Origin: an uncultured Lachnospiraceae bacterium
GTDB taxonomy: Bacteria; Bacillota; Clostridia; Lachnospirales; Lachnospiraceae
Assembly: GCA_951802115.1 (NCBI GenBank)
Contig: CATOPL010000001.1
Coordinates: forward strand, 186,001-250,000
DNA: 64,000 nt
Direction of reading: 5' to 3'
The first letter of the stretch is position 1. The number at the start of each line of letters is the position of its first letter. Both the position numbers and the translations under genes were made by a program. Shown here in pieces: positions 44,924 to 53,517 of this stretch. The notes below the pieces were generated by a model, which did not search any database, was not told the DNA's origin, and saw nothing but the letters and a program-made list of their open reading frames with translations.

Positions 44924-46819
44924 TTATTCTGCAAATATTAATTCTTCCTGCTGATATCCGTCCTCTTCCGCTTTTACTTTATGGAAAATTTCCATAAATT
45001 CCTTACCTGTGATCGTCTCTTTTTCAATCAGAAACTCAGCGATTTTGTCCAGACAATCCCGATTCTCAGACAGAAGACGTTTTGCCTCCGCATAAGACTC
45101 TTTCAGTATACGCATCACCTCGCTGTCAACGTCAGCTGCTGTCTCATCGCTGCAGTTCAGTACCGTTCCATTATTTAAATACATGCTTTCTTTGGATTCC
45201 AGACCCACCAGACCGAATTTTTCAGACATCCCATACTGCGTCACCATAGCGCGGGCCATCTTTGTCGCCTGCTGAATATCATTTGCCGCTCCGGTTGTGA
45301 CCGTCTCAAACACCAGCTCCTCGGCTGCGCGTCCGCCCAGATAACCGACCAGCATTGCCTCAATTTCTTTTTTCGTATTCAGATATTTCTCTTCTTCCGG
45401 CACATGCATGACATAGCCCAGCGCGCCCATGGTGCGCGGAACAATCGTAATTTTCTGAACAGGTTCAGAATCCTTCTGAAGAGCGCTGACCAGCGCATGC
45501 CCCACCTCATGGTAAGAAACGATCTTTCGTTCTTCTGCACTCAGAATGCGGTCCTTCTTTTCTTTTCCCATCAGAACTACTTCCACGGCTTCAAACAGGT
45601 CTTTTTGCGACACTGCCTGTCTTCCGTTTTTTACGGCCAGAATCGCAGCCTCATTGATCATATTTGCCAGATCGGAACCGACCGCTCCGCTGGTGGCAAG
45701 CGCAATCGCTTCCAGATCCACAGACTCATCCAGACGCACATTTTTTGCATGTACTTTCAGAACGTCTACACGTCCTTTCAGATCCGGACGCTCCACAACA
45801 ATCCGCCGGTCAAAACGTCCGGGACGCAGAAGCGCCTGATCCAGAATCTCCGGACGGTTGGTCGCCGCAAGCACCAGACACGCCTTATTGCTCTCAAAAC
45901 CATCCATCTCCGCCAGAAGCTGATTCAGTGTCTGTTCCCGCTCGTCATTCCCTCCGAGTTTGGAATCGCGGCTTTTTCCGATTGCATCGATCTCGTCAAT
46001 AAATATAATGCAGGGAGCGTTCTTCTTCGCCTCCTCAAACAAATCCCGTACCCGGGAAGCGCCGACGCCGACAAACATTTCCACAAAATCCGAACCGGAC
46101 AGAGAGAAAAACGGCACATGCGCCTCCCCTGCAACTGCTTTGGCCAGAAGCGTTTTACCGGTTCCGGGAGGTCCGACTAACAGAGCGCCTTTGGGAAGCT
46201 TCGCTCCAATCTCTGCGTAACGCTCCGGATTGTGCAGAAAATCCACTACTTCCACCAGAGACTCTTTGGCTTCCTCCTGGCCTGCCACATCTTTAAAAGT
46301 AACTCCTGTTTCCTTTTCAATATAGACTTTGGCCTTACTTTTGCCGACCCCCATCATTCCGCCGCCTCCCATGCGCCGCATCAGATATCCAAATGCCACC
46401 CAGATCAGCAGCAGAGGCAGCAGACTCCAGACAACCTGCCATACCAGGGTAGAAAATGTATCCTGAATATACGGAGTGATCTCCACTCCCTTTTCTTTAA
46501 GAAGCGGCAGCAGCGCCTCGTCATCCATCTTCCCTGTATAATAAGTAATCTCTACATTTCCTACCGGCTGAGTTCTCGGAGTAATTTCCCATGTAAGACC
46601 AGTGTCCTCAACCTTTTCTACTTTATCCTCCTCAAGCATCTCTATAAATTCGTTATAGCCGATCTCTTTTGACCCTGCATCCTTCATCATATTCTGTATG
46701 AAGTTCAGCGCCATAAAACTTGCCAGCATAAAAACGAGAAATATAACAATACTTTGACGGTTCTTTGGTCCTTTTTGATTGTTATCTCCAGATCCTGTTG
46801 GAGTATTTTTATCCTTCAT
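44924..46819 (-). CDS. ftsH: ATP-dependent zinc metalloprotease FtsH, 631 aa
   Basis: A membrane protease that degrades membrane and some soluble proteins. Two N-terminal membrane segments (about residues 23-40 and 125-145), AAA domain with [13 protein letters not shown] and the second region of homology ([20 protein letters not shown]), and zinc site HEVGH. AAGGAGG precedes the ATG at 46819. Confidence 0.98.
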   Translation of the reverse strand: MKDKNTPTGSGDNNQKGPKNRQSIVIFLVFMLASFMALNFIQNMMKDAGSKEIGYNEFIEMLEEDKVEKVEDTGLTWEITPRTQPVGNVEITYYTGKMDDEALLPLLKEKGVEITPYIQDTFSTLVWQVVWSLLPLLLIWVAFGYLMRRMGGGGMMGVGKSKAKVYIEKETGVTFKDVAGQEEAKESLVEVVDFLHNPERYAEIGAKLPKGALLVGPPGTGKTLLAKAVAGEAHVPFFSLSGSDFVEMFVGVGASRVRDLFEEAKKNAPCIIFIDEIDAIGKSRDSKLGGNDEREQTLNQLLAEMDGFESNKACLVLAATNRPEILDQALLRPGRFDRRIVVERPDLKGRVDVLKVHAKNVRLDESVDLEAIALATSGAVGSDLANMINEAAILAVKNGRQAVSQKDLFEAVEVVLMGKEKKDRILSAEERKIVSYHEVGHALVSALQKDSEPVQKITIVPRTMGALGYVMHVPEEEKYLNTKKEIEAMLVGYLGGRAAEELVFETVTTGAANDIQQATKMARAMVTQYGMSEKFGLVGLESKESMYLNNGTVLNCSDETAADVDSEVMRILKESYAEAKRLLSENRDCLDKIAEFLIEKETITGKEFMEIFHKVKAEEDGYQQEELIFAE

Positions 46820-47180
46820 CTTATTCCTCCTTGCGCATAGCACTTCCTATTATAGTGAACCTTCATTTTAAAATCAATACACCTTCTGAGAAATTTTATC
46901 TTCCTTTTCTAAAATAAATATAAAAACAGCGGCGCCTTTCCTCCGATGTCCTTGAAAAACTGGTGGATTTTTTTTCGGGGATAAGATATAATGAAATGAG
47001 TTTTTATTACAGATGTGTGCTCTCTGAGTCTCTTTCTGCCTGATTTTATGAGACGGTTCTTGTCAGATATACAAAAATTTATAAGGCGTACGGCAATTAA
47101 ACGGGAATGCGTCGGGCGCAGAATCAGCTCCACAGGAGATTCCGGGAATACATGGCTACTTTCAGGAGGAATCACATTAT
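46820..47180. other. Divergent region between ftsH and pyrG
   Basis: A 361-bp gap. It contains a good minus-strand ftsH promoter (46849-46877) and a TATAAT (46987-46992) that may serve pyrG, with no good -35. The pyrG leader would be about 180 nt, but I do not see a clear attenuator or the run of G expected for stuttering control. Confidence 0.5.
46849..46877 (-). promoter_or_regulatory. Sigma-A promoter of ftsH
   Basis: On the minus strand -35 TTGATT (46872-46877), 17-bp spacer, consensus -10 TATAAT (46849-46854), 30 nt before the start. Confidence 0.7.
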
Positions 47181-48785
47181 ATGCCAGTCAAATATGTATT
47201 TGTTACGGGAGGAGTCGTATCCGGTCTTGGAAAAGGAATTACGGCCGCTTCCCTTGGGCGTCTTCTAAAAGCGCGCGGCTACAAAGTCACCATGCAGAAA
47301 TTTGATCCATATATCAACATCGATCCCGGCACCATGAACCCTGTGCAGCACGGGGAAGTCTTTGTCACCGACGACGGTGCGGAAACAGACCTGGATCTCG
47401 GACATTACGAGCGCTTTATCGACGAAAGCCTGAATAAAAACTCGAATGTCACCACCGGAAAAGTATACTGGTCTGTGCTGCAAAAAGAACGCAGAGGTGA
47501 TTACGGCGGCGGCACGGTACAGGTCATTCCGCATATTACAAATGAAATCAAAAGCCGCTTTTACCGCAACTATACGTCCGAGGATATGCATATTGCCATC
47601 ATTGAGACCGGCGGCACGGTAGGCGATATTGAAAGTCAGCCTTTCCTGGAGGCCATCCGGCAGTTCCAGCATGAAGTGGGGCACGACAATGCCATTATCA
47701 TTCATGTAACTCTGATCCCCTATCTGAAAGCTTCCGGAGAGATGAAGACCAAACCTACTCAGGCTTCTGTCAAAGAGCTGCAGGGTATGGGGATACAGCC
47801 CGATATCATTGTTTGCCGCACAGAACTCCCCCTGGAAAAAGGCATTAAGGACAAGATTGCCCTGTTCTGCAATGTTCCAAAATATCATGTACTGCAGAAT
47901 CTGGATGTCGAATATCTCTACGAAGCGCCGCTGGCCATGGAAGAAGAGCATCTGGCACAGGTTGCCTGTGAGTGTCTGAATCTTCCCTGTCCGGATCCTG
48001 ACCTTACTGACTGGACGGAGATGGTCAATAAGCTCCGCAATCCGGTAACGGAAGTAAGCATTGCCCTTGTCGGCAAATATATACAGCTCCACGACGCTTA
48101 TATTTCTGTCGTGGAGGCACTAAAGCACGGTGGCATCGACAACCGGGCTGTGGTAAATATCAAATGGATCGATTCTGAACTTGTCACAGAAGCAAATGCA
48201 CAAGAGCTTTTCGGTGATGTATCAGGCATTCTGGTACCCGGAGGATTTGGAGACCGGGGCATTGACGGCAAAATCACGGCTATCCGTTATGCCCGGGAAC
48301 ACCGGATTCCCTTCCTTGGACTGTGCCTTGGCATGCAGCTGGCCATTGTAGAATATGCACGGCACGTCGCAGGACTGGAAGACGCCCACAGTATGGAGCT
48401 TGATCCCAATACTCCTTACCCGGTCATCGCTCTGATGCCGGATCAGAACGGAGTGGAAGACATCGGCGGAACTCTGAGACTTGGTTCCTGCCCCTGTGTA
48501 CTGAACAAAGACTCCAAAGCATATATGCTGTATAAAAGTGAGCAGATCGAAGAACGTCACCGCCATCGCTATGAAGTCAACAATGACTACCGTTCTGTTC
48601 TGACCGAACACGGACTGACGTTGTCCGGACTGTCACCGGACGGACGGATCGTAGAGATGATCGAGCTGAAAGATCATCCTTTCTTCCTTGCAACTCAGGC
48701 GCATCCGGAGCTGAAGTCCCGTCCGAACCGCCCCCATCCTCTGTTTAAAGGATTTGTGGAAGCAGCTGTAGGCAAACAGTCCTGA
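47181..48785 (+). CDS. pyrG: CTP synthase, 534 aa
   Basis: It converts UTP to CTP using glutamine and ATP. The synthetase domain begins [21 protein letters not shown], with [15 protein letters not shown]; the glutaminase domain has [10 protein letters not shown] with the active Cys, and ends with [14 protein letters not shown] lies 11 nt before the ATG. Single plus-strand gene. Confidence 0.98.
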   Translation: MPVKYVFVTGGVVSGLGKGITAASLGRLLKARGYKVTMQKFDPYINIDPGTMNPVQHGEVFVTDDGAETDLDLGHYERFIDESLNKNSNVTTGKVYWSVLQKERRGDYGGGTVQVIPHITNEIKSRFYRNYTSEDMHIAIIETGGTVGDIESQPFLEAIRQFQHEVGHDNAIIIHVTLIPYLKASGEMKTKPTQASVKELQGMGIQPDIIVCRTELPLEKGIKDKIALFCNVPKYHVLQNLDVEYLYEAPLAMEEEHLAQVACECLNLPCPDPDLTDWTEMVNKLRNPVTEVSIALVGKYIQLHDAYISVVEALKHGGIDNRAVVNIKWIDSELVTEANAQELFGDVSGILVPGGFGDRGIDGKITAIRYAREHRIPFLGLCLGMQLAIVEYARHVAGLEDAHSMELDPNTPYPVIALMPDQNGVEDIGGTLRLGSCPCVLNKDSKAYMLYKSEQIEERHRHRYEVNNDYRSVLTEHGLTLSGLSPDGRIVEMIELKDHPFFLATQAHPELKSRPNRPHPLFKGFVEAAVGKQS

Positions 48786-48809
48786 TCCGCAAATAATACT
48801 GTAAAAACA

Positions 48810-48867
48810 ATCCTGCCCCGGCTGCCAATACTTTCACTCATATCAGTATTGGCAGCCGGGGCAGGAT
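48810..48867. terminator. Bidirectional terminator between pyrG and lsrF
   Basis: A perfect 23-bp stem (48810-48832 with 48845-48867), 12-nt loop, GC-rich base. TTTTT follows on the minus strand; a short T-rich tail follows on the plus strand. Confidence 0.85.
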
Positions 48868-48906
48868 CTTGTAACATTCATTTAGGAACACAGTTCCTGA
48901 TCCGCA

Positions 48907-49785
48907 TCAGTGAATCATATCCTGATAGAATTCATAGGCCTCTTTGTCTGTAAAGCCTTCATGCACTATTTTCCCGATTGCCTGCGCCATCTCTACCGGA
49001 TGCTCGCTCTGGAAAATATTTCTTCCCATGTCGACGCCCCTTGCTCCTTTGGAGATAACCGTATATGCCATCGTCAGGGCTTCCGCCTCCGGAAGCTTCT
49101 TTCCGCCCGCCACCACGACAGGCACCGGACACGCCGCCACCACCTCTTCAAAATTGTCGCAGTTGTAAGTCTTTACCAGCTGAACCCCCATCTCCGCCAC
49201 AATCCTCGTGGCAAGCTTAAAGAAACGGTCCGTCCGCTCCATATTTTTCCCAACCGCCACCACACCCAGAGTGGGAATACTGTAGCGCATACCGGCATTG
49301 ATAACCTTTGACAGATTATCAATACTGGAGAGCTGACCGTCCGCTCCGATAAATGTCTGTACTGCCATACAGTCTGCATTCATCCGGATTGCATCTTCCA
49401 CATCGACTGCCACTACCTCATGAGACAGATCATCATCGAGCATTGAAGATCCGGAAGTCACCCGCAGTGCAATCCCTTTCGTAATCTGAGGAGGGACACA
49501 GGCACGGATAGCTCCTCTGGTTCCCATAAACACATCCACATAAGGCGCCAGCTTTGGAAGCAGCAGATCCAGCCGTTCCAACCCTGCGGTAGAACCCATA
49601 AAATATCCATGATCAAACGCAAACATGACGGAATTGCCGCTATTGGGATTAAATATATGAGACAGATGCTTCTGCATCCCCCAGTCAAGACTGTTTGCAC
49701 CTTTTACATAAAAACCTTCCTGGTTGGCAAAGGGCGTGCCCACATGGTAATTCTTTGCCACTTTCATTCCTTCTTTGTCTGCCAT
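48907..49785 (-). CDS. lsrF: 3-hydroxy-5-phosphonooxypentane-2,4-dione thiolase LsrF homologue, 292 aa
   Basis: A class I aldolase-fold thiolase that moves an acetyl group from the phosphorylated autoinducer-2 product to CoA. The similarity to E. coli LsrF is long and clear by eye: LDWGMQKHLSHIFNP, FAFDHGYFMG, GLERLD, TRIVAEMG and VDMGRNIFQSEHPV. Lys205 in VQLVKTY is the Schiff-base lysine position. AAAGGAAAAG precedes the ATG at 49785; the frame above it lacks similarity. It is divergent from the lsrK homologue. Confidence 0.93.
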   Translation of the reverse strand: MADKEGMKVAKNYHVGTPFANQEGFYVKGANSLDWGMQKHLSHIFNPNSGNSVMFAFDHGYFMGSTAGLERLDLLLPKLAPYVDVFMGTRGAIRACVPPQITKGIALRVTSGSSMLDDDLSHEVVAVDVEDAIRMNADCMAVQTFIGADGQLSSIDNLSKVINAGMRYSIPTLGVVAVGKNMERTDRFFKLATRIVAEMGVQLVKTYNCDNFEEVVAACPVPVVVAGGKKLPEAEALTMAYTVISKGARGVDMGRNIFQSEHPVEMAQAIGKIVHEGFTDKEAYEFYQDMIH

Positions 49786-49824
49786 TGTTTCTTTTCCTTT
49801 CCTGAGCCTGTTTTTGTGCAGACC

Positions 49825-49858
49825 TCGGCAGACGCTGAAAATAACTTGTGTCTGCCGA
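49825..49858. repeat. Inverted repeat in the lsrF leader
   Basis: TCGGCAGAC (49825-49833) and GTCTGCCGA (49850-49858), 16 nt apart, downstream of the lsrF transcript start. Could be an operator or an RNA hairpin. Confidence 0.45.
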
Positions 49859-49885
49859 TAACCTGCCCGTCTTCTGGTAGTTAAT

Positions 49886-49914
49886 AATATACGCTTTTGG
49901 GCTTTCCTTGTCAA
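49886..49914 (-). promoter_or_regulatory. Sigma-A promoter of lsrF
   Basis: On the minus strand -35 TTGACA (49909-49914), 17-bp spacer, -10 TATATT (49886-49891). The leader is about 95 nt. Confidence 0.75.
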
Positions 49915-50050
49915 TCCGGACCTCCTTAGCTGACTTCAGGTAAAATCCCCAAAAGCAGAGAAGCAAAGCAGCTGCATCTGTTGACAAACCTGTATTTTCA
50001 TGGCAAACTTTTTTATATAAGGATGCATTTTGTTCAAAGGAGGGGCTATT

Positions 50051-51616
50051 ATGACCGAACAGTTTTTGATGGCAATCGACGCCGGAACCGGAAGTGTAAG
50101 AGCTGTCCTGTTTCATACAGACGGAACCCAGGCTGGATGCGTTCAGCGCGAATGGGAACACAAGGAAGATCCCCGCTATCCGGGCAGTATGGATTTCGAC
50201 TGGGTACACAACTGGAAGCTGACCTGCAGCTGTATTCGTGGCGTACTAAAGGAGACGGGTATCCATCCGCAGCAGATTGCCGCTGTCTCTACTACCTGTA
50301 TGAGAGAGGGCATCGTTCTTTATGACCGCGCAGGAAATGAGATCTGGGCCTGCGCCAATGTGGATGCCCGCAGCGATGAGGAAGTCGGAAAACTAATCCG
50401 GATGAATCCCGAACTGGAAAAGGAAATCTACCTGCAGAGCGGTCAGACTTATGCGCTTGGCGCGTTACCCAGACTGTTATGGGTAAAAGATAAGATGCCG
50501 GAAATCTATGAAAAGACAGACGCTGTCGGCATGTTCAACGACTGGCTGATCCGCAGACTCACCGGCGTGGAAGCCATTGAGCCGAGCAACGGATCCACCA
50601 CCGGCATCTTTGATCTGAAAAGCCGCAGTTGGGACGCTTCCATCGCCCGAAAATGCGGACTTCGGGACGATATTTTTCCGCCGGTGACAGAATGCGGTAC
50701 TGTCATTGCAGCTGTCAGTGAAAAAGGTGAGGCGGATACCGGACTGAAAAAAGGCACTCCGGTCGTTGCAGGCGGCGGAGACTGTCAGCTGGGAGCCATT
50801 GGCGTTGGAGCCACTATGCCGAACCAGGCAGCCGTCTTTGGCGGCAGTTTCTGGCAATATGAATTCAACACTGCAGATGGGGCAACGGATCCTGGGTGCC
50901 GGGTGCGCGTAAACTGCCATGCCGTACCGGGTGTCTGGCAGTATGAAGCGCTTGCTTTCAAACCCGGTCTGGTCATGCGCTGGTTCCGTGACGGCTTCTG
51001 CCAGTTCGAAAAAGAGCAAAGCAAAATCACCGGTGAAGACCCCTATGATCTTATGAACCGGGAGGCTGCAAAGATCCCTGCCGGCTGTTACGGCATGATG
51101 TGCACTTTCAGCGATGTGATGAATTTTATCCACTGGAAGCACGCGGCGCCATCCTTTATCAACTTTGAACTGGACCCGGCAAAATTCAACCGCTATACGT
51201 TTTACCGCGCGATTCTTGAAAATACTGCCCTGCTGGTCAAAGGTCATATGGAGCTGGTCCGGGAAGCGACCGGAAACCTTCCGTCCGAGATAATCTTCGC
51301 CGGCGGCGCGTCCAAAAGTCCTCTCTGGTCCCAGATTCTGGCAGATGTTCTGGGCATGCCCGTGAAAGTCCCCGTCGTCAAAGAAGCCACGGCACTGGGA
51401 GCCGCCATTCTTGCCGGATATGGAGTCGGTATTTATGAAACTATAGAAGAAGGAGTCCGCCAGACAGTCAGATGGGACAGAACGTTTCAGCCCGACCTCA
51501 GAAATCATGAAATTTACAGTGAACTCTACCACGCATGGAGAAGCGTCTATGCCGCTCAGCTTGAGCTGGTCAATCAAGGACTGACAAAATCTATGTGGAC
51601 CGCCCCAGGCCTGTAG
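50051..51616 (+). CDS. lsrK: Autoinducer-2 kinase LsrK homologue, 521 aa
   Basis: A FGGY-family sugar kinase. The match to E. coli LsrK is strong across its length: MAIDAGTGSVRAVLF, SMREGIVLY-like CMREGIVLYDRAGNEIWAC, ANVDARSDEEV, VVAGGGDCQLGAIG, MRWFRDGFC, SQILADVLGMPVKVPVVKEA, and the C-terminus GLTKSMWTAPGL. It should phosphorylate DPD (open AI-2). GGAGGGG precedes the ATG at 50051. The cupin gene follows by 76 nt in the same direction. Confidence 0.93.
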   Translation: MTEQFLMAIDAGTGSVRAVLFHTDGTQAGCVQREWEHKEDPRYPGSMDFDWVHNWKLTCSCIRGVLKETGIHPQQIAAVSTTCMREGIVLYDRAGNEIWACANVDARSDEEVGKLIRMNPELEKEIYLQSGQTYALGALPRLLWVKDKMPEIYEKTDAVGMFNDWLIRRLTGVEAIEPSNGSTTGIFDLKSRSWDASIARKCGLRDDIFPPVTECGTVIAAVSEKGEADTGLKKGTPVVAGGGDCQLGAIGVGATMPNQAAVFGGSFWQYEFNTADGATDPGCRVRVNCHAVPGVWQYEALAFKPGLVMRWFRDGFCQFEKEQSKITGEDPYDLMNREAAKIPAGCYGMMCTFSDVMNFIHWKHAAPSFINFELDPAKFNRYTFYRAILENTALLVKGHMELVREATGNLPSEIIFAGGASKSPLWSQILADVLGMPVKVPVVKEATALGAAILAGYGVGIYETIEEGVRQTVRWDRTFQPDLRNHEIYSELYHAWRSVYAAQLELVNQGLTKSMWTAPGL

Positions 51617-51692
51617 AACGAACCTTTTTTGCGTCTTGAAAGCCTACCGATTGGAAACTTATAAATGGAATTAGGATAAGGAGAACAAACCT

Positions 51693-52043
51693 ATGTATAT
51701 CATTGATGAAAAAGACAGAGAATACCGTTTCGGAGACAGCGGCCCCAAATACCTGATGAAGGGTCCGCGTATGAATTTCGCCCTTGTACAGTTTATGCCG
51801 GGTCAGGACTTTCCGGCACATTACCACAATATAATGGAAGAAAATTTTTATATTCTTGAAGGAGAAATTGACATTGTAGTGGACGGAGTCGTCAATCCCC
51901 TTCAGCCCGGACAAATGATCCACATCGAACCGGGTGAAATCCATTACTGCAAAAACAGCTATGACAGACCCGTCAAAATGGTATCGACACTTGCACCTTA
52001 TCAGGAAACAGACAAGGTGGATGTGGAAGACTTTACTTACTAA
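51693..52043 (+). CDS. Single-domain cupin protein, 116 aa
   Basis: Both cupin motifs are complete: PAHYHNIMEENFYILEG (His43, His45, Glu49 or Glu50) and PGEIHYCKN (His84), so a metal site is expected. Cupins include isomerases and dioxygenases. It lies downstream of lsrK, where LsrG (a different fold) would act on phospho-DPD, so a role in AI-2 breakdown is a reasonable guess but not shown. AGGAGAAC precedes the ATG. Confidence 0.85.
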   Translation: MYIIDEKDREYRFGDSGPKYLMKGPRMNFALVQFMPGQDFPAHYHNIMEENFYILEGEIDIVVDGVVNPLQPGQMIHIEPGEIHYCKNSYDRPVKMVSTLAPYQETDKVDVEDFTY

Positions 52044-52071
52044 ACATACAGTAAAATGAAACGGGGCATCG

Positions 52072-52096
52072 TGCCGGGCCGCTCCCGCGGCCGGCA
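52072..52096 (+). terminator. Terminator after the cupin gene
   Basis: TGCCGG-G-CCGC pairs with GCGGCCGGCA (one bulge) around TCCC, in the convergent gap between the cupin and alaX genes. The T-tract is weak. Confidence 0.6.
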
Positions 52097-52152
52097 GAAT
52101 TCCTCTGTTGTAAAAACTGCTGTCATTTATCAATATGGACATCGGCTTCTGA

Positions 52153-53355
52153 CTACGCCCCCATAATCATATCTTGAATCTTTTCTTTTATCCCGGCAAG
52201 AGAGCCCTGCACCATCTGGGGTTTTCCACCGCCTTTTCCCTGGAATTTATCATTTAAAGCTTTGGAGAATACTCTCAGGTCCACCGTACGGCTCCCGAGA
52301 ATATAATGATATCCGTCCTCATCCGTTCCAATGAACGCACCGCAGACTCCTTCACATTTCTCCATGGCGCTGTTCACAAAACTTCGTGCTGCAATATTGT
52401 CCAGTTCTTTTTCAAAAATGCAGACATTTCGCTCTCCCGCACCCAGTCCTTCCAGCCTCTGCTGCAGATAACGCTCCTGCAGCCGATTCAGCTGTTCTCT
52501 CGTACTATTTTGCTGTTCTTTCAAATGCAGCATTGCTTCCCCGATTTTCTCCGGTTTGGCAGACAGCGCCACCGATATCTCGGTCACGCTCCGCTGTTTT
52601 TTCTGATAATCTGCCAGTGCACGGAATCCGCACAGAATCGTCATCCGACATCCGCCCCTGTGCCTTTCACAGGCAATAATTTTGATCAGTCCGATCTCCC
52701 CGGAGCGATCCACATGCGGGGCGCAGCAGGCGCAGATATCGTATCCCGGAATTGACACAATGCGAATCTGCCCGTCAATCTCGATTTTGCTCCGATAATT
52801 CACCTGTTTCAACTGATCCTTTGTCGGATACAGTACCTGTACCGGTACATTTTCAAACACGCCCCGATTGGCGCGCAGCTCCAGATCCTGCACCTGCTCT
52901 TTTGTGAGCTCTCCATTGAAATCCAGCGTTGTGATCTCATCGCCCAGATGAAATCCCACATTATCATAACCATACAGATTATGTACAAGTCCGGATATTA
53001 TATGTTCTCCTGTATGCTGCTGCATACGGTCAAAACGCACTTCAAAATTCAGCCTGCCTTTCACTTTGCGTCCTGGCTCCAACGGTTCTTTTGTCTCATG
53101 ACAAACGATGCCGTTCTTCTCCCGCGTGTCCGCCACTTCCTTATCGTCCAGCCAGCCAACATCCCCGGGCTGTCCGCCGCCCTCCGGAAAAAATGCCGTC
53201 TGATCCAGCACAATCCAATACCCTGATTCCCCGCCTTTTACGATCGGCTTTTCTTCACAGGATATTACTGTCGCTTCGAATTCTTTTCTGTGACTGTCCT
53301 TATTATACAGCCGCACTGTCTCCTGACTCTGCAGATCCATCTGTTTTGCTTCCAT
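52153..53355 (-). CDS. Alanyl-tRNA editing protein AlaX, long form with DHHA1 domain, 400 aa
   Basis: It removes serine or glycine wrongly put on tRNA-Ala. The editing site is seen as MQQHTGEHIISGL (HxxxH) and the later CCAPHVDRSGEIG with ERHRGGCRM. A coiled coil near 255-295 and a C-terminal DHHA1 region (GGGKPQMVQGSL) make this the long form. No AlaRS catalytic domain. AAAGGAG precedes the ATG. Confidence 0.92.
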   Translation of the reverse strand: MEAKQMDLQSQETVRLYNKDSHRKEFEATVISCEEKPIVKGGESGYWIVLDQTAFFPEGGGQPGDVGWLDDKEVADTREKNGIVCHETKEPLEPGRKVKGRLNFEVRFDRMQQHTGEHIISGLVHNLYGYDNVGFHLGDEITTLDFNGELTKEQVQDLELRANRGVFENVPVQVLYPTKDQLKQVNYRSKIEIDGQIRIVSIPGYDICACCAPHVDRSGEIGLIKIIACERHRGGCRMTILCGFRALADYQKKQRSVTEISVALSAKPEKIGEAMLHLKEQQNSTREQLNRLQERYLQQRLEGLGAGERNVCIFEKELDNIAARSFVNSAMEKCEGVCGAFIGTDEDGYHYILGSRTVDLRVFSKALNDKFQGKGGGKPQMVQGSLAGIKEKIQDMIMGA

Positions 53356-53517
53356 TATTTTTCTCTCCTTTACAATTCCTTTCCGTACTCTGAACCTCTC
53401 ACAAAACCAAATCCCCCCACAGCAAGCCGGTTTCTATTAAGTCTGTAGCACAGCAAACTGCGGATGACAAACACAGGGTGAAAGGGAACTCCAGATATGT
53501 TCTGACAACAGACATCA

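Larger units (their letters stand above)
49786..50050. promoter_or_regulatory. Shared divergent control region of lsrF and lsrK
   Basis: Holds the lsrF promoter, an inverted repeat in the lsrF leader, and a perfect TTGACA (49981-49986) toward lsrK with no good -10. TTGTCAA (49908-49914) and TTGACAA (49981-49987) are an inverted 7-bp pair 66 nt apart. No regulator gene is adjacent. Confidence 0.45.

Noticed and set aside
49981-50020. A full promoter for lsrK at the perfect TTGACA
   Set aside because: No -10-like hexamer is found 16-18 nt downstream; TATATA lies 27 nt away. I record only the hexamer.
50477-51577. A 366-aa frame antisense to lsrK
   Set aside because: The lsrK homologue on the other strand is certain, and this frame shows no motif.
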